NCBI GenBank assembly: GCA_018261735.1
Contig: JAGTRM010000013.1
Span: forward strand, 1-64,000
Length of the DNA: 64,000 nt
Origin: Pseudomonadota bacterium
GTDB lineage: Bacteria; Pseudomonadota; Gammaproteobacteria; Burkholderiales; Chitinibacteraceae
Direction of reading: 5' to 3'
Part shown: positions 35,883-46,556 of the stretch, piece after piece
Numbering within the stretch: the stretch's first letter is position 1
Layout: each line of letters starts with the position of its first letter
Translations under genes and position numbers: made by a program
Notes under the pieces: model-generated
Database searches by the model: none
Seen by the model: the letters and a program-made list of their open reading frames with translations, nothing else
Told to the model about the DNA's origin: nothing

Positions 35883-37190
35883 TTACGCCATGCCCTTGAA
35901 ATTCGCTTTCTTCAGCAGGCCCTCGTATTGGTGCGAAAGAACATAAGACTGCATTTGCGCCATAAAGTCCATGGACACCACCACCAGGATCAGCAACGAC
36001 GTACCACCAAAATAGAACGGTACGTTCCACTTCAGAATGAGAAACTCAGGAATCAAGCACACGATGGTGATGTAAAGCGCACCAACCAACGTCAACTTGA
36101 GAATCAGCTTCTCGATATATCGTGCCGTATGATCACCCGGACGGTAACCCGGAATCATTGCTCCGCTCTTCTTCAGGTTATCCGCAGTCTCTCTCGGGTT
36201 GAAGGTCAACGCCGTATAGAAATAACAGAAGAAGATAATTGCAGCGGCATACAACAGCACATACAACGGCTGGCCTGGATGCAGTTTGTCACCAATCGCC
36301 TTGAGCCACGAAAGTTTCTCGTTGTTGCCCGTCCAGGAAAGGACCGTCGCCGGGAACAAGATGATCGAAGAAGCAAAAATAGGCGGAATAACACCGGCCA
36401 TGTTGATCTTCAACGGCAGGTGCGAACTCTGCGCCTGCATGATCTTATTGCCAACTTGACGCTTGGCGTATTGAATTGGCACTTTCCGCTGCCCGCGCTC
36501 GATGAATACAACCGCCGCAGTCAACAAAATCACACCAACAAACAAGAACAGAACCAACAAAATGGGCAAAGCACCCTGATTGGCCAACGTTAACGTTTTG
36601 CCAATCGCAGAAGGCACCCCTGCAGCGATACCGCCGCAGATCAGGATGGAAATCCCGTTGCCAATTCCACGTTCTGTAATCTGTTCACCCAGCCACATCA
36701 AGAACATCGTTCCGGTCACCAACGTGACAATCGTGGTGAAAACAAACTGCGCCTTCGCCATGACGACCAGATTGGGTTGACCATACAACATCATGGCAAT
36801 ACCAAAGCTTTGCGCAGTAGCCAGCAGTACGGTCGCATAACGCGTGTACTGGGTGATTTTGCGCCGCCCCGATTCACCTTCTTTCTTCAACTGTTTGAGC
36901 GTCGGCAATACCTCTGCTGCCAGCTGAAGAATAATGGATGCCGAAATATAGGGCATGATCCCGATAGCGAACACGGTAAACCGCGAAAGTGCGCCACCAG
37001 AAAACATGTTGAACATGTTCAACAAACCGGTCTGAGGCGAATCGAACAACTTCGCCAACTCGACCGGATTGATGCCTGGCACGGGGATATGTGCACCGAT
37101 ACGATAAACGATCAGTGCACCTATCAGGAACCATACCCTTTTTTTCAGATCTGCAAATTTACTTCCAGATGCCTGAGCGGGATTAGCCAC
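35883..37190 (-). CDS. secY: Preprotein translocase subunit SecY
   Basis: SecY is the protein-conducting channel. The 435-residue protein has ten predicted membrane segments, with family motifs [46 protein letters not shown] and the cytoplasmic loop [13 protein letters not shown]. It is placed between rplO and infA in the spc cluster. SecE is not in the window. Confidence 0.98.
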   Translation of the reverse strand: MANPAQASGSKFADLKKRVWFLIGALIVYRIGAHIPVPGINPVELAKLFDSPQTGLLNMFNMFSGGALSRFTVFAIGIMPYISASIILQLAAEVLPTLKQLKKEGESGRRKITQYTRYATVLLATAQSFGIAMMLYGQPNLVVMAKAQFVFTTIVTLVTGTMFLMWLGEQITERGIGNGISILICGGIAAGVPSAIGKTLTLANQGALPILLVLFLFVGVILLTAAVVFIERGQRKVPIQYAKRQVGNKIMQAQSSHLPLKINMAGVIPPIFASSIILFPATVLSWTGNNEKLSWLKAIGDKLHPGQPLYVLLYAAAIIFFCYFYTALTFNPRETADNLKKSGAMIPGYRPGDHTARYIEKLILKLTLVGALYITIVCLIPEFLILKWNVPFYFGGTSLLILVVVSMDFMAQMQSYVLSHQYEGLLKKANFKGMA

Positions 37191-37216
37191 GTTGCTGCCC
37201 CATCATAACCAGCAGA

Positions 37217-37651
37217 TTAGTCAACAATACTGCCACCAGCTGCTTCGATTGCAGCGCGCGCGCCACTCGTTACAGCCAGGCCCTTGAGGGTAACCGCACG
37301 TTCGATTTTCCCGGACAGGACAACCTTGGCGACCAGCACATGTTGAGAAACGATACCAGCCTGGAACAGCGTCAGCAGATCAATTTCATTGACCGGCAAG
37401 GCATTCAGATCAGAAAGGCGAACCTCACCAGTCTTGCCACGGGACAACGAATTAAAACCGCGCTTGGGCAAACGACGGGCCAAAGGCATTTGACCGCCTT
37501 CAAAACCGACCTTGTGGAAACCACCGGTGCGCGACTTCTGACCTTTGTGACCACGGCCCGCAGTTTTGCCCAAGCCAGAGCCGATACCACGACCCACGCG
37601 GCGCTTGGCATGCTTGGCACCAGCACCTGGTTGCAGGGTATTCAGTTCCAT
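37217..37651 (-). CDS. rplO: 50S ribosomal protein L15
   Basis: The 144-residue product has [32 protein letters not shown] and the conserved [15 protein letters not shown]. It binds 23S rRNA late in assembly. It follows rpmD directly and precedes secY. Confidence 0.98.
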   Translation of the reverse strand: MELNTLQPGAGAKHAKRRVGRGIGSGLGKTAGRGHKGQKSRTGGFHKVGFEGGQMPLARRLPKRGFNSLSRGKTGEVRLSDLNALPVNEIDLLTLFQAGIVSQHVLVAKVVLSGKIERAVTLKGLAVTSGARAAIEAAGGSIVD

Positions 37652-37837
37652 TTAGCCCTCCACTTTCAACAAGTAGCTGATCGTGTTGATCATGCCACGG
37701 TTGGACGGGGTATCAATCACTTCAACTGTCTGACGGATTTTTTTCAAACCCAGACCCTGAGCACAAGCCTTGTGATTGGCCAGACGACCAATCAGACTCT
37801 TGACCAGAGTAACCTTGATTTTTTTCACGTCGCTCAT
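37652..37837 (-). CDS. rpmD: 50S ribosomal protein L30
   Basis: A 61-residue protein with [20 protein letters not shown] and [22 protein letters not shown], the complete L30 fold. It abuts rplO and rpsE with no spacing. Confidence 0.97.
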   Translation of the reverse strand: MSDVKKIKVTLVKSLIGRLANHKACAQGLGLKKIRQTVEVIDTPSNRGMINTISYLLKVEG

Positions 37838-38347
37838 TTATGCCCCCAGAATTTCTTCGATGCGCTTGCCACGCTTGGCTGCAATGTCAGCCGGGGTATT
37901 CAGCTTGGAAAGACCATCGAGGGTTGCACGCACAATATTGTACGGATTGGTCGAGCCGTGGCATTTTGCAGTGATGTTGTGAATACCCATCACTTCAAAA
38001 ACAGCACGCATCGGGCCACCCGCAATAATGCCGGTGCCTTCACGAGCTGGCTGCATGAAGACGGTGGTCGCGCCATGCTTGCCGTATACGGTGTGCTGGA
38101 TCGTGCCGTTCTTCAACGAAGCCTTGACCATCTTGCGGCGTGCTTCTTCCATTGCTTTTTGTACGGCCACCGGCACTTCTTTCGACTTGCCTTTGCCCAT
38201 ACCGACTGCGCCATCCCCATCACCAACCACAGTGAGAGCAGCGAAGCCCAGGATACGACCGCCCTTGACGACCTTGGTCACGCGATTAACGCTGACCATC
38301 TTCTCACGAAGGCCGTCCTTGCGATCTTCCATATCGTTCTTAGCCAT
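37838..38347 (-). CDS. rpsE: 30S ribosomal protein S5
   Basis: The 169-residue protein has the N-terminal dsRNA-binding domain ([40 protein letters not shown]) and the C-terminal domain ([19 protein letters not shown]). S5 affects decoding accuracy. It lies between rplR and rpmD. Confidence 0.98.
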   Translation of the reverse strand: MAKNDMEDRKDGLREKMVSVNRVTKVVKGGRILGFAALTVVGDGDGAVGMGKGKSKEVPVAVQKAMEEARRKMVKASLKNGTIQHTVYGKHGATTVFMQPAREGTGIIAGGPMRAVFEVMGIHNITAKCHGSTNPYNIVRATLDGLSKLNTPADIAAKRGKRIEEILGA

Positions 38348-38366
38348 AATTCAACTCCAAACTCAA

Positions 38367-38720
38367 TTAGAAGACGAGGCCGCCTTCGCGGGCAGCATCA
38401 GCCAATGCCTTAACACGGCCATGGTATTTGAAACCGGAGCGATCGAAAGCAACAGACTCCACACCGGCCGCTTTTGCTTTTTCAGCAATACGCTTACCAA
38501 TAAGAGTTGCAGCTTCGACACTGGCGCCATTCTTGACCTGACCACGCACTTCAGCCTCGAGGGTTGAAGCCGAAGCCAGAACATTCCCACCCGTCTCATC
38601 AATGATCTGGGCGTAGATGTGGCTGTTGCTCCGGTGCACCGACAGGCGCACCATTTTGAGTTCCGCAATCTTGGCACGGGTTTTACGTGCACGGCGGATA
38701 CGTCCTTGATTTTTGTCCAT
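38367..38720 (-). CDS. rplR: 50S ribosomal protein L18
   Basis: The 117-residue product has [18 protein letters not shown], and the C-terminal [21 protein letters not shown] that binds 5S rRNA together with L5. Standard position between rplF and rpsE. Confidence 0.98.
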   Translation of the reverse strand: MDKNQGRIRRARKTRAKIAELKMVRLSVHRSNSHIYAQIIDETGGNVLASASTLEAEVRGQVKNGASVEAATLIGKRIAEKAKAAGVESVAFDRSGFKYHGRVKALADAAREGGLVF

Positions 38721-38733
38721 GATTCAGCCTCGA

Positions 38734-39267
38734 TTACTTCTTCTTGGTTTCCTTGATGGTCACCACTTCGTCGGAATAACGTACGCCCTTGCCCTTGTAG
38801 GGTTCTGGCGCGCGATATGCGCGGACTTCGGCGGCCACCTGGCCAAGCAGTTGTTTATCGGCACTCTTCAGCACGATCTCGGTTTGCGAAGGCGTTTCAG
38901 CCTTTACACCGGCCGGCAGTTTGTGTGCCACAGGGTGAGAAAAACCAAGGGTCAGGTTAAGCACATCACCCTGAGCCTGAGCGCGGTAACCCACGCCAAC
39001 CAGAGTAAGCTTGCGCTCAAAACCCTTGGAAACACCCGTTACCATATTGTTGATCAGCGCGCGGAGGGTGCCGGACATGGCACGCGATTGCTTTGCGCTG
39101 GACTTGGCAACAAACTGGACAGCGTTGTTCTCAATCTTGACATCCACATCAGTGGCGACAACTTGGGAAAGAACACCGTTCGGGCCTTTGACAGTAATTG
39201 TATTGGCATCGAATTTGACTTCAACACCAGCCGGGATCAGCACCGGATTCTTAGCTACGCGAGACAT
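38734..39267 (-). CDS. rplF: 50S ribosomal protein L6
   Basis: The 177-residue protein begins [19 protein letters not shown] and carries the signature [16 protein letters not shown] near its C-terminus. L6 sits near the factor-binding site. Standard position between rpsH and rplR. Confidence 0.98.
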   Translation of the reverse strand: MSRVAKNPVLIPAGVEVKFDANTITVKGPNGVLSQVVATDVDVKIENNAVQFVAKSSAKQSRAMSGTLRALINNMVTGVSKGFERKLTLVGVGYRAQAQGDVLNLTLGFSHPVAHKLPAGVKAETPSQTEIVLKSADKQLLGQVAAEVRAYRAPEPYKGKGVRYSDEVVTIKETKKK

Positions 39268-39279
39268 CGTTACACCTCA

Positions 39280-39672
39280 TCAAGCCACGAAGCACAGAAG
39301 CTCGCCACCCACACCTTGGGCACGCGCCTTGCGATCGGTCATAACACCTTTGGAGGTGGACAGAATGGCCACACCCAGCCCATTCATCACTTGCGGGATC
39401 TCGGTTGCGCCCTTGTAGATACGCAGGCCCGGCTTGGACACGCGATCGATGCGCTCGATAACCGGACGGCCAGCATAGTACTTGAGCTCGATAGTGAGCA
39501 CCGGCTTGACATCGCTAGTGACAGCGAAAGATTCGATATAGCCCTCATCCTGCAGCACCTTGGCGATTGCCACCTTCAATTTCGAAGAAGGCATCGCAAC
39601 AGCGGGCTTGTCCGCGCGCTGGGCATTGCGAATGCGAGTCAGCATATCGGCGATAGGATCATGCATTGCCAT
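39280..39672 (-). CDS. rpsH: 30S ribosomal protein S8
   Basis: The 130-residue product has [34 protein letters not shown] and the C-terminal [20 protein letters not shown]8 binds 16S rRNA helix 21 and in E. coli represses the spc operon at the rplE start. Confidence 0.98.
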   Translation of the reverse strand: MAMHDPIADMLTRIRNAQRADKPAVAMPSSKLKVAIAKVLQDEGYIESFAVTSDVKPVLTIELKYYAGRPVIERIDRVSKPGLRIYKGATEIPQVMNGLGVAILSTSKGVMTDRKARAQGVGGELLCFVA

Positions 39673-39687
39673 GTTTCTTTTCTCCTA

Positions 39688-39993
39688 TTACCAGCTAGCC
39701 TTGACCACGCCGGGGATTTCACCCTTCATGGCAAGATCACGCAGTTTGCTACGGCCCAGACCGAATTTACGGTAAACGCCACGCGGACGGCCAGTCAGCT
39801 GGCAGCGGTTACGCAAGCGCACAGGGCTTGCATTACGCGGCAGTTGCTGGAGCTTCTGACGAGCCTCAAAACGCTCTTCATCGGTAGCGCTCTGGTCGTT
39901 GATCACCGCCATCAGCTTTTCGCGCTTGGCAGCAAACTTTGCGACAACAGCACGGCGCTTTCCATCACGGTTAATCAGTGCAAGTTTAGCCAT
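39688..39993 (-). CDS. rpsN: 30S ribosomal protein S14 (zinc-independent form)
   Basis: The 101-residue protein is the long C-minus form: the zinc cysteines of the short form are missing, while [20 protein letters not shown] and the end [10 protein letters not shown] are conserved. It therefore does not need zinc, unlike L36 in this same cluster. Confidence 0.97.
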   Translation of the reverse strand: MAKLALINRDGKRRAVVAKFAAKREKLMAVINDQSATDEERFEARQKLQQLPRNASPVRLRNRCQLTGRPRGVYRKFGLGRSKLRDLAMKGEIPGVVKASW

Positions 39994-40001
39994 GATTCGC
40001 C

Positions 40002-40541
40002 TCAGTTCTTGAACGGAAACTTGAACGCAGCGAGGAGCGCACGCGCTTCATCGTCGGTTCCAGCCGTTGTGGTAATGGTGATGTTCATACCGCGGAGAGC
40101 ATCGATCTTGTCGTATTCGATTTCCGGGAAGATGATCTGTTCACGAACACCCATGTTGTAATTGCCACGACCATCGAAAGACTTGGCCGAAACACCGCGG
40201 AAGTCACGCACACGCGGCAGGGCAATAGTCACCAGACGATCAAGGAATTCGTACATACGTTCACGACGCAGGGTAACCTTGCAGCCGATCGGATAATCAT
40301 CACGAATCTTGAAGCCAGCGATCGATTTTTTGGCCTTGGTCACAACCGGCTTCTGACCTGCAATCTTTTGCATGTCAGAAACAGCATGTTCCATCACTTT
40401 CTTGTCAGCCACCGCTTCGCCAACACCCATGTTCAGGGTGATCTTTTCGATGCGCGGAACTTCCATAATGGACTTGTAGCCGAACTGTTTAATCAGCTCC
40501 GGAACCACTTGTTCTTTGTAAAAATCTTGAAGACGTGCCAT
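40002..40541 (-). CDS. rplE: 50S ribosomal protein L5
   Basis: The 179-residue protein has [40 protein letters not shown] and [12 protein letters not shown]. It binds 5S rRNA and touches the P-site tRNA. It lies between rplX and rpsN. Confidence 0.98.
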   Translation of the reverse strand: MARLQDFYKEQVVPELIKQFGYKSIMEVPRIEKITLNMGVGEAVADKKVMEHAVSDMQKIAGQKPVVTKAKKSIAGFKIRDDYPIGCKVTLRRERMYEFLDRLVTIALPRVRDFRGVSAKSFDGRGNYNMGVREQIIFPEIEYDKIDALRGMNITITTTAGTDDEARALLAAFKFPFKN

Positions 40542-40551
40542 GTATTACCCC

Positions 40552-40872
40552 TTAGCCGCCAACAACTTCGCCGGTGGATTTGAAAACGCGCACTTTCTTG
40601 CCGTCATCAAGCACCTTGAAGCCAACGCGATCAGCCTTGCCGCTCGCCTTGTTGAAAATGGCGACGTTGGAAACGTGAACCGCGAGGGTCTTTTCCACGA
40701 TGCCGCCCTGGACGCCACGCATCGGATTCGGCTTCATGTGCTTCTTAACCACATTTACACCTTCAACCACAACGCGATCTTCGGCCGGAATCACGCGCAA
40801 AACCGCACCGCGTTTGCCCTTGTCCTTGCCAGTAATGACGATGACTTCATCGCCCTTGCGAATCTTGTTCAT
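40552..40872 (-). CDS. rplX: 50S ribosomal protein L24
   Basis: The 106-residue product starts [20 protein letters not shown], the KOW motif, and continues with [12 protein letters not shown]24 is an early assembly protein of the 50S. Between rplN and rplE. Confidence 0.98.
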   Translation of the reverse strand: MNKIRKGDEVIVITGKDKGKRGAVLRVIPAEDRVVVEGVNVVKKHMKPNPMRGVQGGIVEKTLAVHVSNVAIFNKASGKADRVGFKVLDDGKKVRVFKSTGEVVGG

Positions 40873-40883
40873 GCGTTCTCCCC

Positions 40884-41252
40884 TTACAACACTTCAGGCG
40901 CCAAGGACACGATCTTCATGAACCGTTCGTTACGCAATTCACGCGTAACCGGTCCGAAGATGCGGGTGCCAATTGGCTCAAGCTTGTTGTTGAGAAGCAC
41001 TGCGGCATTGCCATCAAATTTGATGAGCGCGCCATCAGCACGACGAACGCCTTTGGCGGTGCGAACCACCACGGCATTGTATACATCACCCTTCTTGACG
41101 CGACCACGCGGAGCAGCATCTTTGATGCTAACCTTGATGATATCGCCAACAGAGGCGTAACGACGCTTGGAGCCACCCAACACCTTGATGCACTGAACTT
41201 CGCGCGCACCGGTATTGTCAGCAACCTCAAGCCTGGATTGCATTTGAATCAT
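40884..41252 (-). CDS. rplN: 50S ribosomal protein L14
   Basis: The 122-residue protein has [20 protein letters not shown] and [21 protein letters not shown], and ends [12 protein letters not shown]. First gene of the spc cluster; a terminator-like hairpin and a 172-base gap separate it from rpsQ. GGAGG lies close upstream of its ATG. Confidence 0.98.
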   Translation of the reverse strand: MIQMQSRLEVADNTGAREVQCIKVLGGSKRRYASVGDIIKVSIKDAAPRGRVKKGDVYNAVVVRTAKGVRRADGALIKFDGNAAVLLNNKLEPIGTRIFGPVTRELRNERFMKIVSLAPEVL

Positions 41253-41364
41253 TTAAAAACACCTCCAACTTTATCCGCCATATTGCCCGGAAAACCCGGG
41301 CCGGTAGCGGCCAGTTTTGGATCCCGCAAGGGAAAGAACAACCAGGCCTTCAATTGCCAGCCCA

Positions 41365-41403
41365 GAAGGAAAACGGGCATTCTACACAAGGTAGAATGCC
41401 CGT
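41365..41403 (-). terminator. Terminator-like hairpin at the S10/spc operon boundary
   Basis: Reading leftward, ACGGGCATTCTAC-CTTGT-GTAGAATGCCCGT makes a 13-bp perfect stem (41373-41403) followed by TTTCCTT. It begins 22 bases after the rpsQ stop. It marks the same boundary as in E. coli (rpsQ | rplN). The short T run suggests partial termination or 3' protection. Confidence 0.7.
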
Positions 41404-41424
41404 GCAAGCAAGTACCCGAAATAA

Positions 41425-41685
41425 TCAGGCGCGAGCCTTTTCAACCAACTCCTTCACCACCCAAGACTTGGTGCGGGAAAGGGGACGGGTTTCTTCGATT
41501 ACAACCAGATCGCCTTCGGCAAACTGATTGTTTTCATCGTGCGCATGGTATTTCTTGGACTTGCGCATCATCTTGCCGTAAAGCGGATGTTTTACCAGGC
41601 GCTCCACCAGCACGGTGACGGTCTTGTCCATCTTGTCGCTGACCACGCGACCAGTCAGCGTACGCTTCAGTTTCGCTTCAGTCAT
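41425..41685 (-). CDS. rpsQ: 30S ribosomal protein S17
   Basis: The 86-residue protein has [32 protein letters not shown] and the [12 protein letters not shown] motif. The ATG at 41685 gives the family start [10 protein letters not shown]. Last gene of the S10 cluster. Confidence 0.98.
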   Translation of the reverse strand: MTEAKLKRTLTGRVVSDKMDKTVTVLVERLVKHPLYGKMMRKSKKYHAHDENNQFAEGDLVVIEETRPLSRTKSWVVKELVEKARA

Positions 41686-41686
41686 G

Positions 41687-41878
41687 TTATGCCGCCTTCT
41701 GAGCCAGGATGGTACGAACGCGCGCAATATCCTTGCGCACACGCTTGAGCTCGCTGACCTTGGCCAATTGACCCGATGCATGTTGCATGCGCAGACCGAA
41801 CTGCGCGCGCAACAAGGCAGTCAATTCGACATTGAGCTCGTCTGCGGATTTTTGATGCAATTCAGCAACTTTCATCAT
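41687..41878 (-). CDS. rpmC: 50S ribosomal protein L29
   Basis: A 63-residue two-helix protein ([31 protein letters not shown]). The first ATG (41878) overlaps the rplP stop as ATGA; a second ATG follows at once (41875). L29 sits at the tunnel exit beside L23. Confidence 0.97.
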   Translation of the reverse strand: MMKVAELHQKSADELNVELTALLRAQFGLRMQHASGQLAKVSELKRVRKDIARVRTILAQKAA

Positions 41879-42291
41879 TGCCCCACTTGGCGAGTGACAA
41901 AGGTAGTCTGAATCGGAAGCTTGGCAGATGCAAGGCGGAACGCTTCACGCGCCAATACTTCGCCCACACCGTCCAGTTCGTACAGAACCTTGCCAGGTTG
42001 AATTTCGGCAACATAGTATTCCGGGTTGCCCTTACCGTTACCCATACGAACTTCAGCAGGCTTCTTGGAAATGGGCTTGTCCGGAAACACACGGATCCAC
42101 ACACGGCCACCACGCTTGATATGACGGGTAATCGCGCGACGCGCAGATTCGATCTGGCGTGCGGTCAAACGACCACGACCCACCGCCTTCAAACCGAATT
42201 CACCGAAAGACACCGCTGCACCACGCGTGGCAACACCAGTGTTACGGCCCTTCTGCTGTTTACGGTACTTGAGTCTAGTTGGCTGCAGCAT
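41875..42291 (-). CDS. rplP: 50S ribosomal protein L16
   Basis: The 138-residue product has [19 protein letters not shown], and [20 protein letters not shown]16 organises the A-site region. It overlaps rpsC by 17 bases and rpmC by four, so the three are tightly coupled. Confidence 0.98.
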   Translation of the reverse strand: MLQPTRLKYRKQQKGRNTGVATRGAAVSFGEFGLKAVGRGRLTARQIESARRAITRHIKRGGRVWIRVFPDKPISKKPAEVRMGNGKGNPEYYVAEIQPGKVLYELDGVGEVLAREAFRLASAKLPIQTTFVTRQVGQ

Positions 42292-42982
42292 TGCGTGGCC
42301 CCTTTCTTACTTTCTTCTGGGTTTCCGGCGTTTCGACCACGGCGCTACGTTCGCCCGGCTTCATGTCGCCCTTGTATACCCAAACCTTGATACCAATGAT
42401 ACCGTAGGTGGTCTTGGCTTCCGAAGTTGCGTAATCGACATCAGCGCGCAGGGTGTGCAGCGGCACACGGCCTTCGCGATACCATTCGGTACGCGCAATT
42501 TCGATACCATTCAGACGGCCAGCCGACATGATCTTGATGCCCTGGGCACCCAGACGCATGGCGTTTTGCATGGCACGCTTCATGGCACGACGGAACATCA
42601 CGCGCTTTTCCAGTTGCGACGAAATGCTGTCGGCAATGATTTGCGCATCGATTTCCGGCTTGCGGATTTCCTCGATGTTCACATGAACCGGAACATTCAG
42701 GATCTTCTGCAGCTGGCCCTTCAGCAGTTCGATATCCTCGCCCTTCTTGCCGATCACAACACCCGGACGAGCCGTATGAATAGTAATCTTGGCATTCTTG
42801 GCCGGACGCTCGATCACAACACGACCCACGGAAGCATTAGCGAGCTTTTGCTTCAGGAAATCGCGCACCTTGATGTCTTCATTGAGCATCGTGGCAAATT
42901 TGCTGCTGTTGGCATACCAGCGCGAGGCCCAGTTCTTGGTGACGGCGAGACGAAAACCCGTCGGATGAATTTTCTGACCCAT
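42275..42982 (-). CDS. rpsC: 30S ribosomal protein S3
   Basis: The 235-residue protein has [20 protein letters not shown], the KH domain ([15 protein letters not shown]) and the C-terminal domain with [14 protein letters not shown] sequence ([15 protein letters not shown]). S3 lines the mRNA entry channel. Confidence 0.98.
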   Translation of the reverse strand: MGQKIHPTGFRLAVTKNWASRWYANSSKFATMLNEDIKVRDFLKQKLANASVGRVVIERPAKNAKITIHTARPGVVIGKKGEDIELLKGQLQKILNVPVHVNIEEIRKPEIDAQIIADSISSQLEKRVMFRRAMKRAMQNAMRLGAQGIKIMSAGRLNGIEIARTEWYREGRVPLHTLRADVDYATSEAKTTYGIIGIKVWVYKGDMKPGERSAVVETPETQKKVRKGPRNAAAN

Positions 42983-42991
42983 AATCGCTCC

Positions 42992-43321
42992 TTAATCCCC
43001 AACAGTCAGGGTGATGTGGCAGGTTTGCTTCTCGATTTTTGCGCCACGGCCCTTGGCACGAGCCATGAAACGCTTCAGAGACGGTCCCTTGTCCACATAA
43101 ATCACTTTCACCGAGAGGGCGTCGATGTCGGCACCTTCATTGTGTTCAGCGTTAGCAATGGCTGACTCCAGCACCTTCTTGATCAGAACAGCACCCTTTT
43201 TCGGGCTGAATGTCAGGATGTTCAGTGCTTGCTCTACCGACTTGCCACGGACAAGGTCAGCGACAAGACGCGCTTTTTGAGCGGAGAGACGAGCGTTGCT
43301 CAGTACGGCAGATACTTGCAT
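42992..43321 (-). CDS. rplV: 50S ribosomal protein L22
   Basis: The 109-residue product has [35 protein letters not shown] and the tunnel-loop and signature region [21 protein letters not shown]22 lines the exit tunnel. Between rpsS and rpsC. Confidence 0.98.
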   Translation of the reverse strand: MQVSAVLSNARLSAQKARLVADLVRGKSVEQALNILTFSPKKGAVLIKKVLESAIANAEHNEGADIDALSVKVIYVDKGPSLKRFMARAKGRGAKIEKQTCHITLTVGD

Positions 43322-43330
43322 GTCTTCTCC

Positions 43331-43606
43331 TTAGCGCTTGGCTTTTTTGTCTGCGGCATGACCCTTGAAAGTACGGGTGAGTGCAAACTCGCCCAACTTA
43401 TGGCCAACCATGTTTTCATTTACATACACCGGCACGTGTTGCTTGCCGTTGTGCACAGCGATCGTCAAACCGACGAAATCCGGCAGAACGGTAGAACGAC
43501 GCGACCAGGTCTTGATCGGACGACGATCATTGGAGCCACGCGCAGCTTCTACCTTCTTCAGGAGGTGCAGGTCTACGAACGGGCCCTTCTTAATAGAACG
43601 AGACAT
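43331..43606 (-). CDS. rpsS: 30S ribosomal protein S19
   Basis: The 91-residue product has [40 protein letters not shown] and [17 protein letters not shown]19 is in the 30S head with S13. Between rplB and rplV. Confidence 0.99.
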   Translation of the reverse strand: MSRSIKKGPFVDLHLLKKVEAARGSNDRRPIKTWSRRSTVLPDFVGLTIAVHNGKQHVPVYVNENMVGHKLGEFALTRTFKGHAADKKAKR

Positions 43607-43612
43607 TTTGCA

Positions 43613-44446
43613 TTACCCCTTATTCGCTGGACGACGGCGTACGATCATGTTGCTGGTACGCTTGTTGCTGCGAGTGCGGTAGCCCTTAGTCGGCTGACCC
43701 CACGGCGTAACAGGCACGCGACCTTCGCCAGTCTTGCCTTCACCACCACCGTGCGGGTGATCAACCGGGTTCATCACCACGCCACGCACCGTCGGACGGA
43801 TACCCAGCCAGCGCTTGGCGCCAGCCTTACCGTACGAGCGCAGGTTGTGCTCTTCGTTGCCCACTTCGCCAATGGTGGCGCGGCAGTCAACGTGAACCTT
43901 GCGGATTTCACCGGAGCGCAGACGCAACTGAGCGTAAGCACCTTCACGAGCCAGCAGCTGAACGGAAGCACCTGCCGAACGAGCCAATTGAGCACCCTTG
44001 CCCGGTTGCAGTTCGATGCAGTGAATCGTGGTACCCACCGGAATGTTGCGGATCGGCAGGGTGTTGCCTACCTTGATCGCAGCTTCGGAGCCGGAAACCA
44101 CGCTCATGCCAGCCTTCAAGCCCTTGGGAGCGATGATGTAGCGACGTTCGCCATCGGCATAGCACAGCAGCGCGATGTTGGCGGTACGGTTCGGGTCATA
44201 TTCAAGGCGCTCGACCTTGGCAACGATGCCATCCTTGTTGCGACGGAAGTCGACCAGACGGTAATGTTGCTTGTGACCACCACCCATATGACGGGTTGTA
44301 ATGTGGCCGTTGTTATTGCGACCAGCAGTCTTGGACTGGCTTTCAACGAGCGACGCAAGGGGAGCACCCTTGTGCAGGTCGGAATGAACCACCTTGACTA
44401 CAGCGCGGCGACCGGGCGATGTCGGTTTTACTTTTACCAATGCCAT
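43613..44446 (-). CDS. rplB: 50S ribosomal protein L2
   Basis: The 277-residue protein has the OB fold, SH3-like barrel and the peptidyl-transferase-proximal loop [19 protein letters not shown]2 is needed for subunit joining. Length is standard. Between rplW and rpsS. Confidence 0.99.
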   Translation of the reverse strand: MALVKVKPTSPGRRAVVKVVHSDLHKGAPLASLVESQSKTAGRNNNGHITTRHMGGGHKQHYRLVDFRRNKDGIVAKVERLEYDPNRTANIALLCYADGERRYIIAPKGLKAGMSVVSGSEAAIKVGNTLPIRNIPVGTTIHCIELQPGKGAQLARSAGASVQLLAREGAYAQLRLRSGEIRKVHVDCRATIGEVGNEEHNLRSYGKAGAKRWLGIRPTVRGVVMNPVDHPHGGGEGKTGEGRVPVTPWGQPTKGYRTRSNKRTSNMIVRRRPANKG

Positions 44447-44458
44447 GATTCAGTCTCC

Positions 44459-44764
44459 TTATTCCGCAGCCGCGAGATCAATTTCTTGACCAGACACAAG
44501 GCTGACGTACGCTTTCTTCCAGCCCTTGCGTTGACCATTGAAACGACCGAAGCGTTTGGCCTTGCCCTTGACGTTCAGAACCTGAACGCCTTCGACCTGG
44601 ACCTTGAAGAGAAGCTCTACCGCAGCCTTGATTTCAGCCTTGGTGGCATCCTTCACCACGCGGAAGACGACTTGCTCGTACTTTTCACCAGCAAAGGTAG
44701 CCTTCTCGGAAACAACCGGCGCCAGGATAACCTGGAGCAGACGGTTTTCTGCAAATTGCATCAT
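44459..44764 (-). CDS. rplW: 50S ribosomal protein L23
   Basis: The 101-residue product has [40 protein letters not shown] and [19 protein letters not shown]23 is the docking site for trigger factor and SRP. Two ATG codons open the frame; the first is used for the coordinates and overlaps rplD by four bases. Confidence 0.98.
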   Translation of the reverse strand: MMQFAENRLLQVILAPVVSEKATFAGEKYEQVVFRVVKDATKAEIKAAVELLFKVQVEGVQVLNVKGKAKRFGRFNGQRKGWKKAYVSLVSGQEIDLAAAE

Positions 44765-45381
44765 GCGTAGATCTCCTCAAAAGCTTGCAGCGCTTCACGG
44801 GTAAGCACTACTTTCTTGAAGCGCACAAGGCTCACCGGATCAGCAGCAGACGGCTCAACAACGAGCACGTTCGGAAGATTGCGCGATGCGAGGTAGAGGT
44901 TCTCACCGAGCTCATGGGTAACGATCAATACGTTATCCAGCTTCAGGCCAGCCAACTTCTCAACAAAAGCCTTAGTCTTGGGGGTTTCGACCTCAAAGGA
45001 ATCGAGCACCACCAGACGATCTTCGCGAGCGAGTTGCGACAGAATGGTCGCAATACCAGCACGGAACATCTTGCGGTTAACCTTCTGACTGAAATTCTCG
45101 TCGGGGCTCGACGGGAAAGTCTTACCACCCCCACGCCACAGCGGGGACGAAGTCATACCAGCACGGGCACGACCGGTGCCTTTCTGGTTAAACGGCTTCT
45201 TGGTGGAGTGCTTGACTTCAGCACGGCCCTTTTGGGCACGATTGCCACTACGCGCATTGGCGAGGTAGGCGGTCACCACTTGGTGAACCAGCGCCTCATT
45301 GAAGTCACGCGCGAACAGGGCATCGGATGCAGCGATAGCCGATTGGGCTTCGCCGCTTGCATTGATGACTTTAAGTTCCAT
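44761..45381 (-). CDS. rplD: 50S ribosomal protein L4
   Basis: The 206-residue protein has the tunnel loop ([32 protein letters not shown]). In E. coli L4 also represses its own operon by stimulating termination in the S10 leader; here a hairpin leader lies just before rplC, two genes upstream in the same transcript. It overlaps the rplC stop by one base. Confidence 0.98.
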   Translation of the reverse strand: MELKVINASGEAQSAIAASDALFARDFNEALVHQVVTAYLANARSGNRAQKGRAEVKHSTKKPFNQKGTGRARAGMTSSPLWRGGGKTFPSSPDENFSQKVNRKMFRAGIATILSQLAREDRLVVLDSFEVETPKTKAFVEKLAGLKLDNVLIVTHELGENLYLASRNLPNVLVVEPSAADPVSLVRFKKVVLTREALQAFEEIYA

Positions 45382-46025
45382 TACGCACCTGCCTTCACTG
45401 CGGGACGCACGACAACATCATTGCCCGGGGAGCCAGGAACAGCACCCTTGATCAATAGCAATTGACGTTCGGCATCAACACGAACGATTTCCAGGTTTTG
45501 CACGGTGCACTTGACGTTACCAAGATGGCCCGCCATGCGCTTACCCGGCAGAACACGGCCCGGATCCTGAGCTTGGCCGATGGAACCAGCCGAGTTGTGG
45601 GAACGCGAGTTACCGTGTGAAGCACGGTTGGAAGAAAAGTTGTAACGCTTGATGGCGCCAGCAAAACCCTTACCAATCGAAGTACCAGAAACATCAACAA
45701 GCTGGCCAACGGTAAAGATTTCGACAGACAACGCATCGCCAGCCTTCAAATCGGCCAGCTTTTCTGCATCGATACGGAATTCGACCAATGCCAGACCGGC
45801 TTCAACACCCGCCTTGGCAAAATGACCGGCTTCCGGCTTCGATACGCGATTAGCTTTCTTTTCACCGAAAGTTACTTGAACAGCAGAGTAGCCATCCACT
45901 TCCGGCGTTTTGATTTGCGTGACGCGATTAGCAGACATGTCCAGCACCGTTACCGGAATGGAAGCACCATCCTCAGCAAAAACGCGGGTCATGCCGACCT
46001 TGCGACCGACAAGTCCTAAGCTCAT
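45381..46025 (-). CDS. rplC: 50S ribosomal protein L3
   Basis: The 214-residue protein has [20 protein letters not shown], and the signature region [20 protein letters not shown] near the peptidyl transferase centre; the glutamine there is the usual PrmB methylation site. The ATG at 46025, preceded by AAGGGA, is chosen over one six codons upstream. It is the first gene after the promoter-hairpin leader. Confidence 0.97.
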   Translation of the reverse strand: MSLGLVGRKVGMTRVFAEDGASIPVTVLDMSANRVTQIKTPEVDGYSAVQVTFGEKKANRVSKPEAGHFAKAGVEAGLALVEFRIDAEKLADLKAGDALSVEIFTVGQLVDVSGTSIGKGFAGAIKRYNFSSNRASHGNSRSHNSAGSIGQAQDPGRVLPGKRMAGHLGNVKCTVQNLEIVRVDAERQLLLIKGAVPGSPGNDVVVRPAVKAGA

Positions 46026-46077
46026 AGTTATTCCCTTTATCAAGGGCCAGCTACGATTGGCTGGCTATGATCCAATT

Positions 46078-46150
46078 AAAAAAATACACGGGCTTATCGT
46101 CCTAAAACGATAAGCCCGCGATGATACTACAGCTATTCTTTTTCCTGCAA
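46078..46150 (-). promoter_or_regulatory. Promoter plus attenuator-like hairpin leader before rplC
   Basis: Reading leftward, TTGCAG (46145-46150) and TATCAT (46121-46126) are spaced 18 bases apart. Right after them comes an 11-bp perfect hairpin CGGGCTTATCG-N8-CGATAAGCCCG (46089-46118), then TGTA and seven T (46078-46084). A smaller hairpin, GCCAGC...GCTGGC, follows at about 46045-46066, and the rplC ribosome-binding site after that. The hairpin and T tract can end the tuf-rpsJ transcript, and if the promoter is real they also form an attenuator in the rplC leader. Predicted start sites fall within the first arm of the stem, which could shorten it. Confidence 0.6.
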
Positions 46151-46233
46151 GCACTTGCATGCAAACAGTCAAAAAAGCTTGTTCTCATGATAAACCGGGC
46201 GACATTTATTGCCGCCGGTTCATCCAGCCACAA

Positions 46234-46545
46234 TTACTGCAGCTTGATTTCGACGTCAACACCAGCCGGCAAATCCAGCTTCATCAGCGCATCAACGGTC
46301 TTGTCGGTAGGATCGACAATGTCCATCAAGCGCAGATGCGTGCGGATTTCGAACTGATCACGCGCCGTCTTGTTGACGTGCGGCGAGCTCAACACATCGA
46401 AACGTTCGATCTTGGTAGGCAGAGGAACCGGACCCTTGACCACGGCGCCAGTGCGCTTGGCGGTCTCGACGATTTCCTGAGCCGAACGATCGATCAGTGC
46501 GTAGTCAAACGCCTTCAGACGGATGCGAATCTTTTGGTTTTGCAT
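46234..46545 (-). CDS. rpsJ: 30S ribosomal protein S10
   Basis: The 103-residue product has [40 protein letters not shown] and the signature [21 protein letters not shown]10 (NusE) also works in antitermination with NusB. It lies 11 bases after tuf, so no S10 leader can fit upstream of it, and is followed by a terminator-like hairpin before rplC. Confidence 0.99.
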   Translation of the reverse strand: MQNQKIRIRLKAFDYALIDRSAQEIVETAKRTGAVVKGPVPLPTKIERFDVLSSPHVNKTARDQFEIRTHLRLMDIVDPTDKTVDALMKLDLPAGVDVEIKLQ

Positions 46546-46556
46546 TTTTCTCTCGC

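Noticed and set aside
43229..44770. Long + strand open frames opposite rplB, rpsS and rplW
   Set aside because: Codon bias of highly expressed ribosomal genes removes stops on the other strand; no independent evidence.
46546..46556. A possible E. coli-style S10 leader upstream of rpsJ
   Set aside because: Only 11 bases separate tuf and rpsJ, too few for any leader; the leader-like structure is before rplC instead.
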